Of a stretch of 12,031 nt of DNA, positions 6,211 to 12,031 are shown piece by piece. The stretch lies in NCBI GenBank assembly GCA_964461105.1, contig CAYWSY010000063.1:1-12031 (forward strand), in the 5' to 3' direction. Both the position numbers and the translations under genes were made by a program. Every line of letters begins with the position of its first letter. Positions within the stretch are counted from its first letter, which is position 1. This DNA comes from JAGVMG01 sp964461105. Lineage in GTDB: Bacteria > Chlamydiota > Chlamydiia > Chlamydiales > Rhabdochlamydiaceae. Below the pieces are notes generated by a model. The model worked only from the letters and a program-made list of their open reading frames with translations. It had not been told where the DNA came from and did not search any database.

Positions 6211-8691
6211 TTAAGTTTTCCTTCCAATCACCCGGAACACCTCTATCGGGTCATCAAATCCTTTTAACAAGGTCGGCCCGAGAGACTCCGCAATTGTTTG
6301 ATCCTGCACAGATGGTTCATTCCAAGTCTCTTTGCTAATGCGAATTTCCATTCCTTGAGCAGAACCGCACAGTCTAGAAGCGAGATTCACATTACGCCCT
6401 ATCACCGTATAATTCAAACGATTCTCTGCTCCCATATTTCCAGCTAGTACCATCCCCGTATGAATCCCAATTCCCATTTCAATCGGATGTGCCCCCCGAG
6501 ACGTTCTCTCGACGTTCCACTGTTTGATCTCCTCTACAATTTTCAATGCGCTTGAGATCGCCTGCATCGCGCTATTAAGATAGGGAACTGGCGCTCCAAA
6601 TAGAGCCATCGTGGAATCTCCGACATATTTATCAATAACTCCTCCATTATCATCGATAATATTAGAAACGCGCGTCATGCAGGAATTGAGCAAATCGACA
6701 ACATCCTGCGGTTTCATATTCTGAGTCATGTGAGTAAAATTCCGAATGTCGGCAAACATCACAGTGACCTTCTTTTCTTCCCCCCCAAGATGAATATTCC
6801 CTTTGAGAATTTCTTGCGCAATTTCCTGTGAGACAACTTTGTTTAAAACAGCTTTGACTTTTTCTTTCTCTTTAATCCCTACTACCATCTGCTCAAATGC
6901 CGTACATAAAGTGGCAACCTCATCTCCACTATCCTTATTTTTAGGGTGGGGAATATTGACGTTGTCCAAGTGACCCTCTCCTATCTGTTTTGTTGCTAAA
7001 GCCAATAGTGTAATCGGACGGGTGATCCGAAGAGAGATTCGATGTAACAACAACAAAACGAAAACCATTGTTGAAAATCCAATAAAATGAACATTGAACA
7101 ACACTGATTGAATCACTTCAATAGCGCCATTAACAACGTATTTAGTAAACGCAAACTCAACAGCAACTGGATTCAAGATCAAAAAATGAAGGTCAACTTC
7201 AGAAAAGGGAGTCATACGACTATAAAAATAATTGACGTTATTCCAAGTAATAAAACCCGTAGTTCCCTTTACGATGCCACTTAAAGCAACAGAGTCTTGA
7301 GCGGAAAGGTTAATCCTTTCCCCTTTATCTGAAAGAGCCCCGAATACTTCATTGTTATAAATCAAAAAAGCCGTCTGACTCACCGTTTCAACAAGACGCT
7401 GAAGGATGTGATCTCCATCAATAGCTAAGGTCAGATACCCCGTTTTTTCTTTACCTTGATCAACTGCAAGCAATTGCGCTGTATTTCCTAAATACACATG
7501 GTGTTCAGGACCTCGAAAAACAGCAATACTCGTTCCTAAATTTGATAAACTATTCGGATCGTGATGGTTCTGGTAATATCGAGCATCGTTAAAAAAAGCG
7601 ATCGGGAAAAAATCATCTTTCGTATGAAGCCCTCCCCCTTCCGCCTCACCAAACCGATTCACTGAAATTCCACGAGGAGATGGAGGTTGGAAAAGATTAT
7701 TTCCAAAAACTCCAGTATCAAAAAAAGAGGCAATCACCCAAATCATATCAATTTGGTGATAAGCTTTTGTGATCTCATTTAACCGCTGCTCAATAAACTG
7801 CGAAGAAATTTTAGAATATCCTGGGGGATACACCTGAATCGTATCGAGGCTTTTGCCCTTAGATCGAAGTTCTTTTTCAACCCAAGCGCGAATATCGCTG
7901 CTTTGAATGCTCGATAAGTGTCCAAGTCCTTGCTGCAAATAATCTCTTGCTTTTGCAAACGACTGGTAGAAGCCATTTAAAACAAGATTAAATCCCTCGC
8001 TCCAAGGGAGCGGCACCTTTCCTTGGGCAGTGAGGATCTCTTTTTGAAAAATCGGGGCTTGCACACTTGCAACCGTTGGTTTTAACAGATCTTCTATAGA
8101 AAATAAGAGATATCCTTCAGGAAGAGCCCCTTTGCGAAGCGAAATCTGTTCCCCTTCAGGCTGAGTGTAACCAGGAGCGTAATCAATAGCCACCCGAACT
8201 CCGATCAAAGGCATTTTTGCGTCGAGCTCATCCCCCATCATCACCCAAGCCATATTATCATCAATCGGGATTGTATAAGAAAGATCGAGTGACGCAGGAC
8301 GGGGAGCAATACAAGAAACCAATTTTCCATCAATCGTATTTTGAATCAGATCGATCCCCTGATTGCGAACAAGGACATCCGCTGCATCTGCCCACGTTCC
8401 TTGCTTTTCGTTGACTTGAATCGGAGCAAAATGCGCGGCCTGTAGGAAAAAATTTGTTAGCTGAGTCAATGTAAAATCAAGATAAGACTGCTGATCTGCA
8501 ATCGACGACGCGAGGAAGCTCTCATAGCGCTGCCTCTTCTCTTCGCTCACCTCAATAATTTTTTTCTTTAAAAGCTCTTGCGCATCGGCAATTTTTTTAT
8601 CCGTCGTGAAATTATCCAGAAGATAATCAACAGCTCCTGCAGCTAAAAAGCAAACAGTGATCCATAAAAACAAACGGTAGCGCAAGCTCAT
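6211..8691 (-). CDS. membrane-bound class III adenylate cyclase with large external sensor region
   Basis: This 826-residue protein makes cAMP from ATP. TM1 is at about 6-24, a periplasmic region at about 25-525, TM2 at about 527-549, a HAMP linker at about 550-604, a short signalling helix, and the class III cyclase domain at about 640-815. Catalytic residues are intact: metal Asp648 (FADIRNF) and Asp692 (GDSTMALFG), adenine-contacting Lys688 (DKYVGD), and transition-state Asn769 and Arg773 (VNLASRL). Lys at 688 favours ATP over GTP. The external region of about 500 residues is long for a single dCache domain and has no motif I can name, so the ligand is unknown. ATG 8691 has AGGA at 7-nt spacing; that ribosome binding site lies inside the inverted repeat separating this gene from the aminopeptidase gene. 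The histidine kinase follows 19 nt downstream, suggesting a shared signalling operon. No cAMP receptor is visible. Confidence 0.9.
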   Translation of the reverse strand: MSLRYRLFLWITVCFLAAGAVDYLLDNFTTDKKIADAQELLKKKIIEVSEEKRQRYESFLASSIADQQSYLDFTLTQLTNFFLQAAHFAPIQVNEKQGTWADAADVLVRNQGIDLIQNTIDGKLVSCIAPRPASLDLSYTIPIDDNMAWVMMGDELDAKMPLIGVRVAIDYAPGYTQPEGEQISLRKGALPEGYLLFSIEDLLKPTVASVQAPIFQKEILTAQGKVPLPWSEGFNLVLNGFYQSFAKARDYLQQGLGHLSSIQSSDIRAWVEKELRSKGKSLDTIQVYPPGYSKISSQFIEQRLNEITKAYHQIDMIWVIASFFDTGVFGNNLFQPPSPRGISVNRFGEAEGGGLHTKDDFFPIAFFNDARYYQNHHDPNSLSNLGTSIAVFRGPEHHVYLGNTAQLLAVDQGKEKTGYLTLAIDGDHILQRLVETVSQTAFLIYNNEVFGALSDKGERINLSAQDSVALSGIVKGTTGFITWNNVNYFYSRMTPFSEVDLHFLILNPVAVEFAFTKYVVNGAIEVIQSVLFNVHFIGFSTMVFVLLLLHRISLRITRPITLLALATKQIGEGHLDNVNIPHPKNKDSGDEVATLCTAFEQMVVGIKEKEKVKAVLNKVVSQEIAQEILKGNIHLGGEEKKVTVMFADIRNFTHMTQNMKPQDVVDLLNSCMTRVSNIIDDNGGVIDKYVGDSTMALFGAPVPYLNSAMQAISSALKIVEEIKQWNVERTSRGAHPIEMGIGIHTGMVLAGNMGAENRLNYTVIGRNVNLASRLCGSAQGMEIRISKETWNEPSVQDQTIAESLGPTLLKGFDDPIEVFRVIGRKT

Positions 8692-8852
8692 GAGCGTATC
8701 CTGTATGAAAAAAATGATTTATTTTCGATGATTTTTGGTTTCTCTAGCTCAGCTTTTTTTGGACAATGTGCGCGCACATGGCAAAAAAAACTGGGCTAGA
8801 GAAACCAAAAAGGGCGAAAAGAAATGATGTTTTTTATATAGGATACGCTCAT
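8690..8852. repeat. 163-bp near-perfect inverted repeat (MITE-like palindrome)
   Basis: The arms (8690-8772 and 8773-8852) run to the centre, where ATGTGCGCGCACAT (8766-8779) is itself a perfect palindrome. The outer ends are ATGAGCGTATCC and GGATACGCTCAT. Inside, about ten scattered mismatches and three unpaired bases interrupt pairing, and several mismatches become G-U pairs in RNA. It fills the whole gap between the aminopeptidase and cyclase genes. TGA 8851-8849, the aminopeptidase stop, and the AGGA Shine-Dalgarno of the cyclase both lie in its ends. GCTCAT occurs directly at 8686-8691 and 8847-8852, possibly a 6-bp target duplication, though it overlaps the palindrome ends. It carries no ORF. 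It could be a non-autonomous mobile element, an RNA hairpin controlling the operon, or both. Confidence 0.8.
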
Positions 8853-9973
8853 CTAACGATAACCTCTTTTTTCTTCATTTCAGGAAAAAAATTCTGATAT
8901 CCCTTTTTCGTAATAACAACTGTATCTTCATACCGCACCCCACCACGCCCAGGAAAGTAAAGTCCCGGCTCAATGGTCACCACCATCCCCGGCTCCAAAA
9001 TCACATCCTTTTCCTCTCCATCCCACTTAATCCGCGGAGATTCATGCGTTTCCAATCCAATTCCATGTCCCAAGCTATGCATAAATGCAGATTCCATCTT
9101 ATAGCGTCGCATGACCGCGCGCGCCGCTTCATCCAATTTCCCAACAGCCTCTCCCGGACGGCACAATTCTAATGCAGCCGCTTGCGCTGAGCGCACCACT
9201 TCATACACACTGCCGATAAACGGATCGATCTTTTGAAAGAACAACATCCGCGTCATGTCTGAATGGTAATGACCCACAATCACGCCAATGTCGATGAGAA
9301 TAGGATCCCCCTTGCGAAGCTTTGCTTTTCCAGCCCGATAGTGAGGCATCGCGCTATTAGCCCCAAAGGCAACAATCGGCTCAAATGCCATCCCTTCAGC
9401 TCCTTGCTGCAAGCAAAAGATTTCAAATGCTTGTGCAACTTCACCCTCAGTCACACCCACTTTTAGTTGCGTACGCAGATATTGAAACCCCTTGTAAAGA
9501 AGGTCTGCCGAAGAGCGCAACTGCTTTATTTCTGCTGCATCTTTAATCAAACGGATTGTTTTAAAGAGGGAACCTACCGCAATGAGTCGAGCAGAGACAT
9601 TGTGTTTATTAAGAAGAGCTTCCAATTTGATGACTTGATCATAGGAGATATGAGCACTATCAAATCCAAGTTTTTTTGCCTTGCATTTTTGAAGAAATGC
9701 CGCGAGGTCAGCCTCTTTATAGAGAGAAGTTTTCACTGGTGAGCAGGATTGTGCAGCCGCAATATATCGCCCATCAACAAAAAGGTGTACACCATTTCGA
9801 TGGATCACCAACTGCCCAACAGAAAGCTGCATCCCCGTAAAATAAAATAGATCAAGAGGCTGATCGATCAAACACACATCGAGCTTTGCTTGGCGCATCT
9901 TCTCTTGAAACGCTGCAATCCTCTTAAGATAATTCGATGTCGGCTTGAGAGCCGCTCTGCGATTTGCATTCAT
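8849..9973 (-). CDS. pepP: Xaa-Pro aminopeptidase (M24B family)
   Basis: This 374-residue cytoplasmic metallopeptidase removes the N-terminal residue ahead of proline. It has an N-terminal creatinase-like domain (about 15-140) and a C-terminal pita-bread catalytic domain (about 145-365). All five metal ligands are visible: Asp228 (LIDIG), Asp239 (HSDMTR), His303 (GHGIG), Glu335 (TIEPG) and Glu349 (RYEDTV). His211 (MPHY) is the conserved substrate-side histidine. It is shorter than E. coli PepP and nearer the size of the short PepP/YpdF-like enzymes. In C. trachomatis an aminopeptidase P gene lies near the type II secretion genes, from memory, which fits the gene mix here. ATG 9973 lacks a good Shine-Dalgarno; an AAGGAG at 10006-10001 is too far upstream. 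The stop codon is formed by the outer end of the inverted repeat, so the natural C-terminus may have been set by that element. It is probably the first gene of the minus-strand unit. Confidence 0.9.
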   Translation of the reverse strand: MNANRRAALKPTSNYLKRIAAFQEKMRQAKLDVCLIDQPLDLFYFTGMQLSVGQLVIHRNGVHLFVDGRYIAAAQSCSPVKTSLYKEADLAAFLQKCKAKKLGFDSAHISYDQVIKLEALLNKHNVSARLIAVGSLFKTIRLIKDAAEIKQLRSSADLLYKGFQYLRTQLKVGVTEGEVAQAFEIFCLQQGAEGMAFEPIVAFGANSAMPHYRAGKAKLRKGDPILIDIGVIVGHYHSDMTRMLFFQKIDPFIGSVYEVVRSAQAAALELCRPGEAVGKLDEAARAVMRRYKMESAFMHSLGHGIGLETHESPRIKWDGEEKDVILEPGMVVTIEPGLYFPGRGGVRYEDTVVITKKGYQNFFPEMKKKEVIVR

Positions 9974-10021
9974 GATGGGGTCATAGGGGGTAAGGTTATA
10001 CTCCTTGTATCACAACGACAT

Positions 10022-10050
10022 TTTATACCGAACCCATTTCAACATTTAAA
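10022..10050 (-). promoter_or_regulatory. candidate promoter for the aminopeptidase gene
   Basis: The minus strand has TTTAAA (10050-10045), a 17-nt spacer and TATAAA (10027-10022), matching the -35 and -10 consensus at four and five positions. Transcription would start near 10015, about 40 nt before ATG 9973. The leader would include an AAGGAG at 10006-10001 with no usable start at the right distance. AT richness makes chance matches easy. Confidence 0.35.
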
Positions 10051-10091
10051 ATATGATCTCGGCTTGGTAAACCTAAATAACTTCAAAAACC

Positions 10092-10101
10092 GGTTAAGTA
10101 T
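10092..10101 (+). repeat. left 10-bp target-site duplication
   Basis: GGTTAAGTAT here is repeated exactly in the same orientation at 10254-10263. The two copies directly abut the terminal inverted repeats of the 152-bp element, as expected from a transposition event. Confidence 0.8.
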
Positions 10102-10253
10102 CAGGATACCTGCAAAGTCCTCCGAAGCATGAGACAAAAAATGATTGGAACGATATAATGATTAAACGATAGGAATTTTTTTCATCGTTATATCATTATA
10201 TCATTTTTATCGTTGATTTTGTTGCTCAATAAAAAGACTTTGCAGGTATCCTG
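10102..10253. mobile_element. MITE-like non-autonomous element, 152 bp
   Basis: The ends are perfect 18-bp terminal inverted repeats: CAGGATACCTGCAAAGTC at 10102-10119 and its reverse complement at 10236-10253. A 10-bp direct repeat flanks it on both sides. The interior has no ORF and is an AT-rich imperfect palindrome, with AACGAT at 10149-10154 and 10165-10170 mirrored by ATCGTT at 10184-10189 and 10209-10214. Small size, perfect ends, target duplication and internal foldback are the hallmarks of a MITE mobilised in trans. A 10-bp duplication is within the range of IS4-type (DDE) transposases, but the parent family cannot be fixed from this window and no transposase is present. The exact duplication suggests a fairly recent insertion. 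Confidence 0.85.
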
Positions 10254-10263
10254 GGTTAAGTAT
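10254..10263 (+). repeat. right 10-bp target-site duplication
   Basis: This is the second exact copy of GGTTAAGTAT. Together with 10264-10275 it still forms a hairpin (GGTTAAG 10254-10260 with CTTAACC 10268-10274), showing that the target was palindromic. Confidence 0.8.
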
Positions 10264-10308
10264 ACATCTTAACCGCTCGCTTCTTGGCGCTCAACACTCC
10301 ACTTTTTT

Positions 10309-10321
10309 GCCTCATAGAGGC
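10309..10321. repeat. short hairpin, possible weak terminator
   Basis: GCCTC, a 3-nt loop ATA, and GAGGC are followed on the plus strand by GTTTTG and preceded by six T. The stem is only 5 bp and the T run is short. It has no gene to terminate in the present layout and may be a relic. Confidence 0.3.
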
Positions 10322-10379
10322 GTTTTGAATAAAGCCCCATTTCCTCAAATCATTGATTATAAATACAATAAGAATTTAT

Positions 10380-10487
10380 TGTCATTTTCATGATATAAAA
10401 TCCCAGCAAAAACACACATCATAAGAATAACATTTGCCATTTATATGATGCAAAAAAACGCTTGGATTTTGTATCATGAAAATGACA
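10380..10487. mobile_element. 108-bp palindromic element with 24-bp arms, MITE-like
   Basis: The left arm (10380-10403) begins TGTCATTTTCATGATA; the right arm (10464-10487) is its reverse complement with a single mismatch over 24 bp. A further inner stem pairs CATCATA (10427-10433) with TATGATG (10444-10450), so the whole element folds back on itself. It contains no ORF. No target duplication is visible, which leaves two readings: an old or differently inserted MITE, or a regulatory palindrome upstream of the ATPase gene, whose start lies 50 nt away. It shares no sequence with the other two palindromic elements. Confidence 0.65.
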
Positions 10488-10527
10488 TCACCACCAGCTT
10501 AAAATTGACTGGCGACTTTCTTACAAC

Positions 10528-10531
10528 AGGA
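10528..10531 (+). promoter_or_regulatory. Shine-Dalgarno of the ATPase gene
   Basis: AGGA lies 5 nt before ATG 10537 and supports that start. No convincing -35/-10 pair is seen between the palindromic element and this site; TAAAAT at 10500-10505 could be a -10 box, but it lacks a good -35. Confidence 0.55.
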
Positions 10532-10536
10532 CAAAA

Positions 10537-11991
10537 ATGAACTTCATAGGCCGTAAAAAAGAGCTTGCAGATTTAAATGTTCTGACTAAAAAGAGATCCG
10601 CAAGTCTAGTTGTCATTCGGGGAAGACGCCGTATCGGCAAAAGTCGATTGATCCAAGAATTTGTCAAAGACAAAAAAAGCTTGGTTTTTTCAGGATTACC
10701 ACCTGTAAAAGGGATGACCCATCAACGACAAATCGATGCATTTGCCAATCAAATGGCGCAAAACTTGACTATGCCTAAACTTCAAACCTCGGAATGGAGT
10801 GATCTTTTTTGGCACTTAGGAAACTTAGCCAAAGATCAAAAAATAGTCATTGTTTTTGACGAAATTTCCTGGATGGGATCCCAAGATCCCGATTTCTTGG
10901 GCCATTTAAAAAATGCTTGGGACCTCTATTTTTCAAGAAACCCCAAGCTTATTTTTATTCTCTGCGGTTCTGTTTCCAGCTGGATTGAAGAAAACATCTT
11001 AAGCAACACAGGCTTTTTAGGCAGGATTTCTATCGACCTCGCACTCTCCGAGCTCTCAATTGATGAATGTCAAGAATTTTGGCCTCAAAAAAACAAAATT
11101 AGCGCGTACGAAAAATTTAAAACTCTTGCAGTCACTGGCGGAATCCCAAAATACCTTGAAGAAATCCTCCCAGAAGATCCCGCCGAAACAAATATTCAAA
11201 GACTCTGTTTTCAAGCAAAAGGACTTCTCTACAGAGAATTCGATCAAATCTTTTCAGATCTATTCGCCAATAAATTTCAAACCTATCACTCAATCGTTAC
11301 TCTTCTTGCTCAAAAAACAATGAATCTCGATGAAATCTGCCAGTCTCTAATGATTGAAAAAGGAGGAGCCATCTCAAAATATCTACATAATCTCTGCATC
11401 TCAGGGTTCATTTCTGAAGACACGACTTGGAATTTAAAAAGCAAAAAAACATCAAGATTAAAACAATTTCGCCTCAGCGATAACTATCTCCGTTTTTACG
11501 TAAAGTATATTCAACCAAACAAAGAAAAAATATCAAAAGGGCTATTTGAAACAAAAACTCTTACAAGTCTTCCTGAATGGGAGACAATCATGGGCTTTCA
11601 ATTTGAAAACTTAATCTTAAACAACCTCAAGAAAGTCTACAGCCTATTACAAATTAACTTTCAAGACATTGTAACTGCAGGTCCTTTTTTTCAAAGGGGA
11701 ACAAAACGCCTAAAAGGATGCCAAATTGACCTCCTTATCCAAACAAGCTATCAAACTCTTTACCTATGTGAAATTAAATTCAATTCATCAGAAATCAAAA
11801 AATCAATTCTTGAAGAGGTTGAAAAAAAAATCAAACGCCTTTCAGCTCCACGAAGATACTCGATCCGACCAGTATTGATCCATGTAAATGGAGTCAATTC
11901 GAGTGTGAAAGAAAGCAATTTCTTTTCTCACATTATCGATTTTTCTGACTTTCTATACCCCTTCCAGTTCAAAGGCACCCTAAAGGACTGA
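10537..11991 (+). CDS. AAA-type ATPase with DUF234 / PD-(D/E)XK-like C-terminus
   Basis: This 484-residue protein belongs to the predicted ATPases of COG1672 (Archaeal ATPase domain plus DUF234), common in archaea and scattered in bacteria. The N-terminal ATPase begins with FIGRKKEL (3-10). Walker A is GRRRIGKS (29-36), Walker B IVIVFDE (103-109), and a sensor-like FILCGS follows (140-145). A winged-helix-like middle (about 245-315) precedes the C-terminal DUF234-type region. There Glu357 (FENLIL), Asp398 (QIDLL) and Glu412/Lys414 (CEIKF) fit a PD-(D/E)XK nuclease fold core. Nuclease activity is inferred, not known for the family. The gene is visibly AT-richer than the transporter and sensor genes and lies next to two palindromic mobile-type elements, suggesting horizontal acquisition. 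The biological role is unknown; such proteins are suspected in DNA-linked or mobile functions. No partner gene is visible before the window ends. Confidence 0.85.
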   Translation: MNFIGRKKELADLNVLTKKRSASLVVIRGRRRIGKSRLIQEFVKDKKSLVFSGLPPVKGMTHQRQIDAFANQMAQNLTMPKLQTSEWSDLFWHLGNLAKDQKIVIVFDEISWMGSQDPDFLGHLKNAWDLYFSRNPKLIFILCGSVSSWIEENILSNTGFLGRISIDLALSELSIDECQEFWPQKNKISAYEKFKTLAVTGGIPKYLEEILPEDPAETNIQRLCFQAKGLLYREFDQIFSDLFANKFQTYHSIVTLLAQKTMNLDEICQSLMIEKGGAISKYLHNLCISGFISEDTTWNLKSKKTSRLKQFRLSDNYLRFYVKYIQPNKEKISKGLFETKTLTSLPEWETIMGFQFENLILNNLKKVYSLLQINFQDIVTAGPFFQRGTKRLKGCQIDLLIQTSYQTLYLCEIKFNSSEIKKSILEEVEKKIKRLSAPRRYSIRPVLIHVNGVNSSVKESNFFSHIIDFSDFLYPFQFKGTLKD

Positions 11992-12031
11992 TTCAAAGCC
12001 CCGGATTTGAATTGCTTGTATGGGGGGTTGT
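11992..12031. other. downstream flank of the ATPase gene
   Basis: A short stem is possible between ATTCAAA (11991-11997) and TTTGAAT (12006-12012), but no T run follows it, so it is not called a terminator. The next gene is not visible. Confidence 0.3.

Larger units (their letters stand above)
9974..10536. other. 563-bp divergent intergenic region
   Basis: This gap lies between the aminopeptidase (minus) and ATPase (plus) start codons. I see no credible gene in it. It holds a candidate aminopeptidase promoter, a 152-bp MITE-like element with target duplication (10092-10263), a small hairpin (10309-10321) and a 108-bp palindromic element (10380-10487). The stretch 10264-10379 carries no recognisable feature beyond the hairpin and may be a relic of a lost gene. 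The short open frames here run through the palindromes and have no ribosome binding sites. Confidence 0.7.

Noticed and set aside
9970..10006. Four-codon upstream frame (MTPS, then stop overlapping the aminopeptidase ATG) with AAGGAG upstream
   Set aside because: Spacing from AAGGAG to its ATG is 16 nt, too long, and a four-codon frame is easily chance.
8690..10487. CRISPR array or tandem repeats
   Set aside because: The repeats here are inverted pairs, each unique. There are no regularly spaced direct repeats or spacers.
1..12031. tRNA, rRNA or tmRNA genes
   Set aside because: No cloverleaf with the GGTTCGA-type arm, rRNA signature or tmRNA tag sequence was seen on either strand by eye. 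A covariance-model scan would be decisive, especially for 1-170.

Overview
The window looks like a chromosomal segment of an environmental Chlamydiota (Parachlamydia/Waddlia/Simkania-type). This is inferred from gene content, not from a database search. A pilin-like gene and a following anchored protein resemble the small unnamed genes of the chlamydial type II secretion cluster, which in Chlamydia trachomatis, as I remember it, lies a few genes from an aminopeptidase P gene, and an aminopeptidase P is present here. Class III adenylate cyclases, OPT transporters and DUF234-type ATPases fit the larger amoeba-associated chlamydiae better than C. trachomatis. The assignment to phylum is moderate; no species is claimed.

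Layout. Positions 1-126 are a GC-rich tract with back-to-back hairpins; one frame stays open to a TAA at 124-126 and may be the tail of an upstream gene. Positions 257-3697 (+) hold an OPT-family oligopeptide transporter, a type IV pilin-like protein with a non-canonical cleavage site, and a membrane-anchored proline-linker protein; the last two overlap by ATGA. They converge on a minus-strand block.

The minus-strand block, read right to left, is: aminopeptidase P (9973-8849), a 163-bp near-perfect inverted repeat, a two-TM class III adenylate cyclase with a roughly 500-residue external region (8691-6211), a PhoR-like PAS histidine kinase (6191-4989), a terminator-like hairpin containing the -35 box of a new promoter, a secreted cysteine-rich protein (4902-4228) and a small exported protein (about 4279-3722). 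Cyclase and kinase are 19 nt apart and probably co-transcribed, pairing a cAMP-producing sensor with a two-component sensor. No response regulator or cAMP receptor is visible.

Positions 9974-10536 are a 563-bp divergent intergenic region holding two further palindromic elements. One is a 152-bp MITE-like element with perfect 18-bp terminal inverted repeats and a 10-bp target duplication (10092-10263). It split the loop of an older hairpin that resembles a terminator. The other is a 108-bp element with 24-bp arms (10380-10487). The window ends with a plus-strand AAA/DUF234 ATPase with a PD-(D/E)XK-like C-terminus (10537-11991) and 40 nt of downstream sequence.

The most unusual feature is the group of three unrelated long palindromic elements within 1.8 kb. 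The one between the aminopeptidase and cyclase genes supplies the stop codon of the first gene and the ribosome binding site of the second. No complete new defence or metabolic system is evident.
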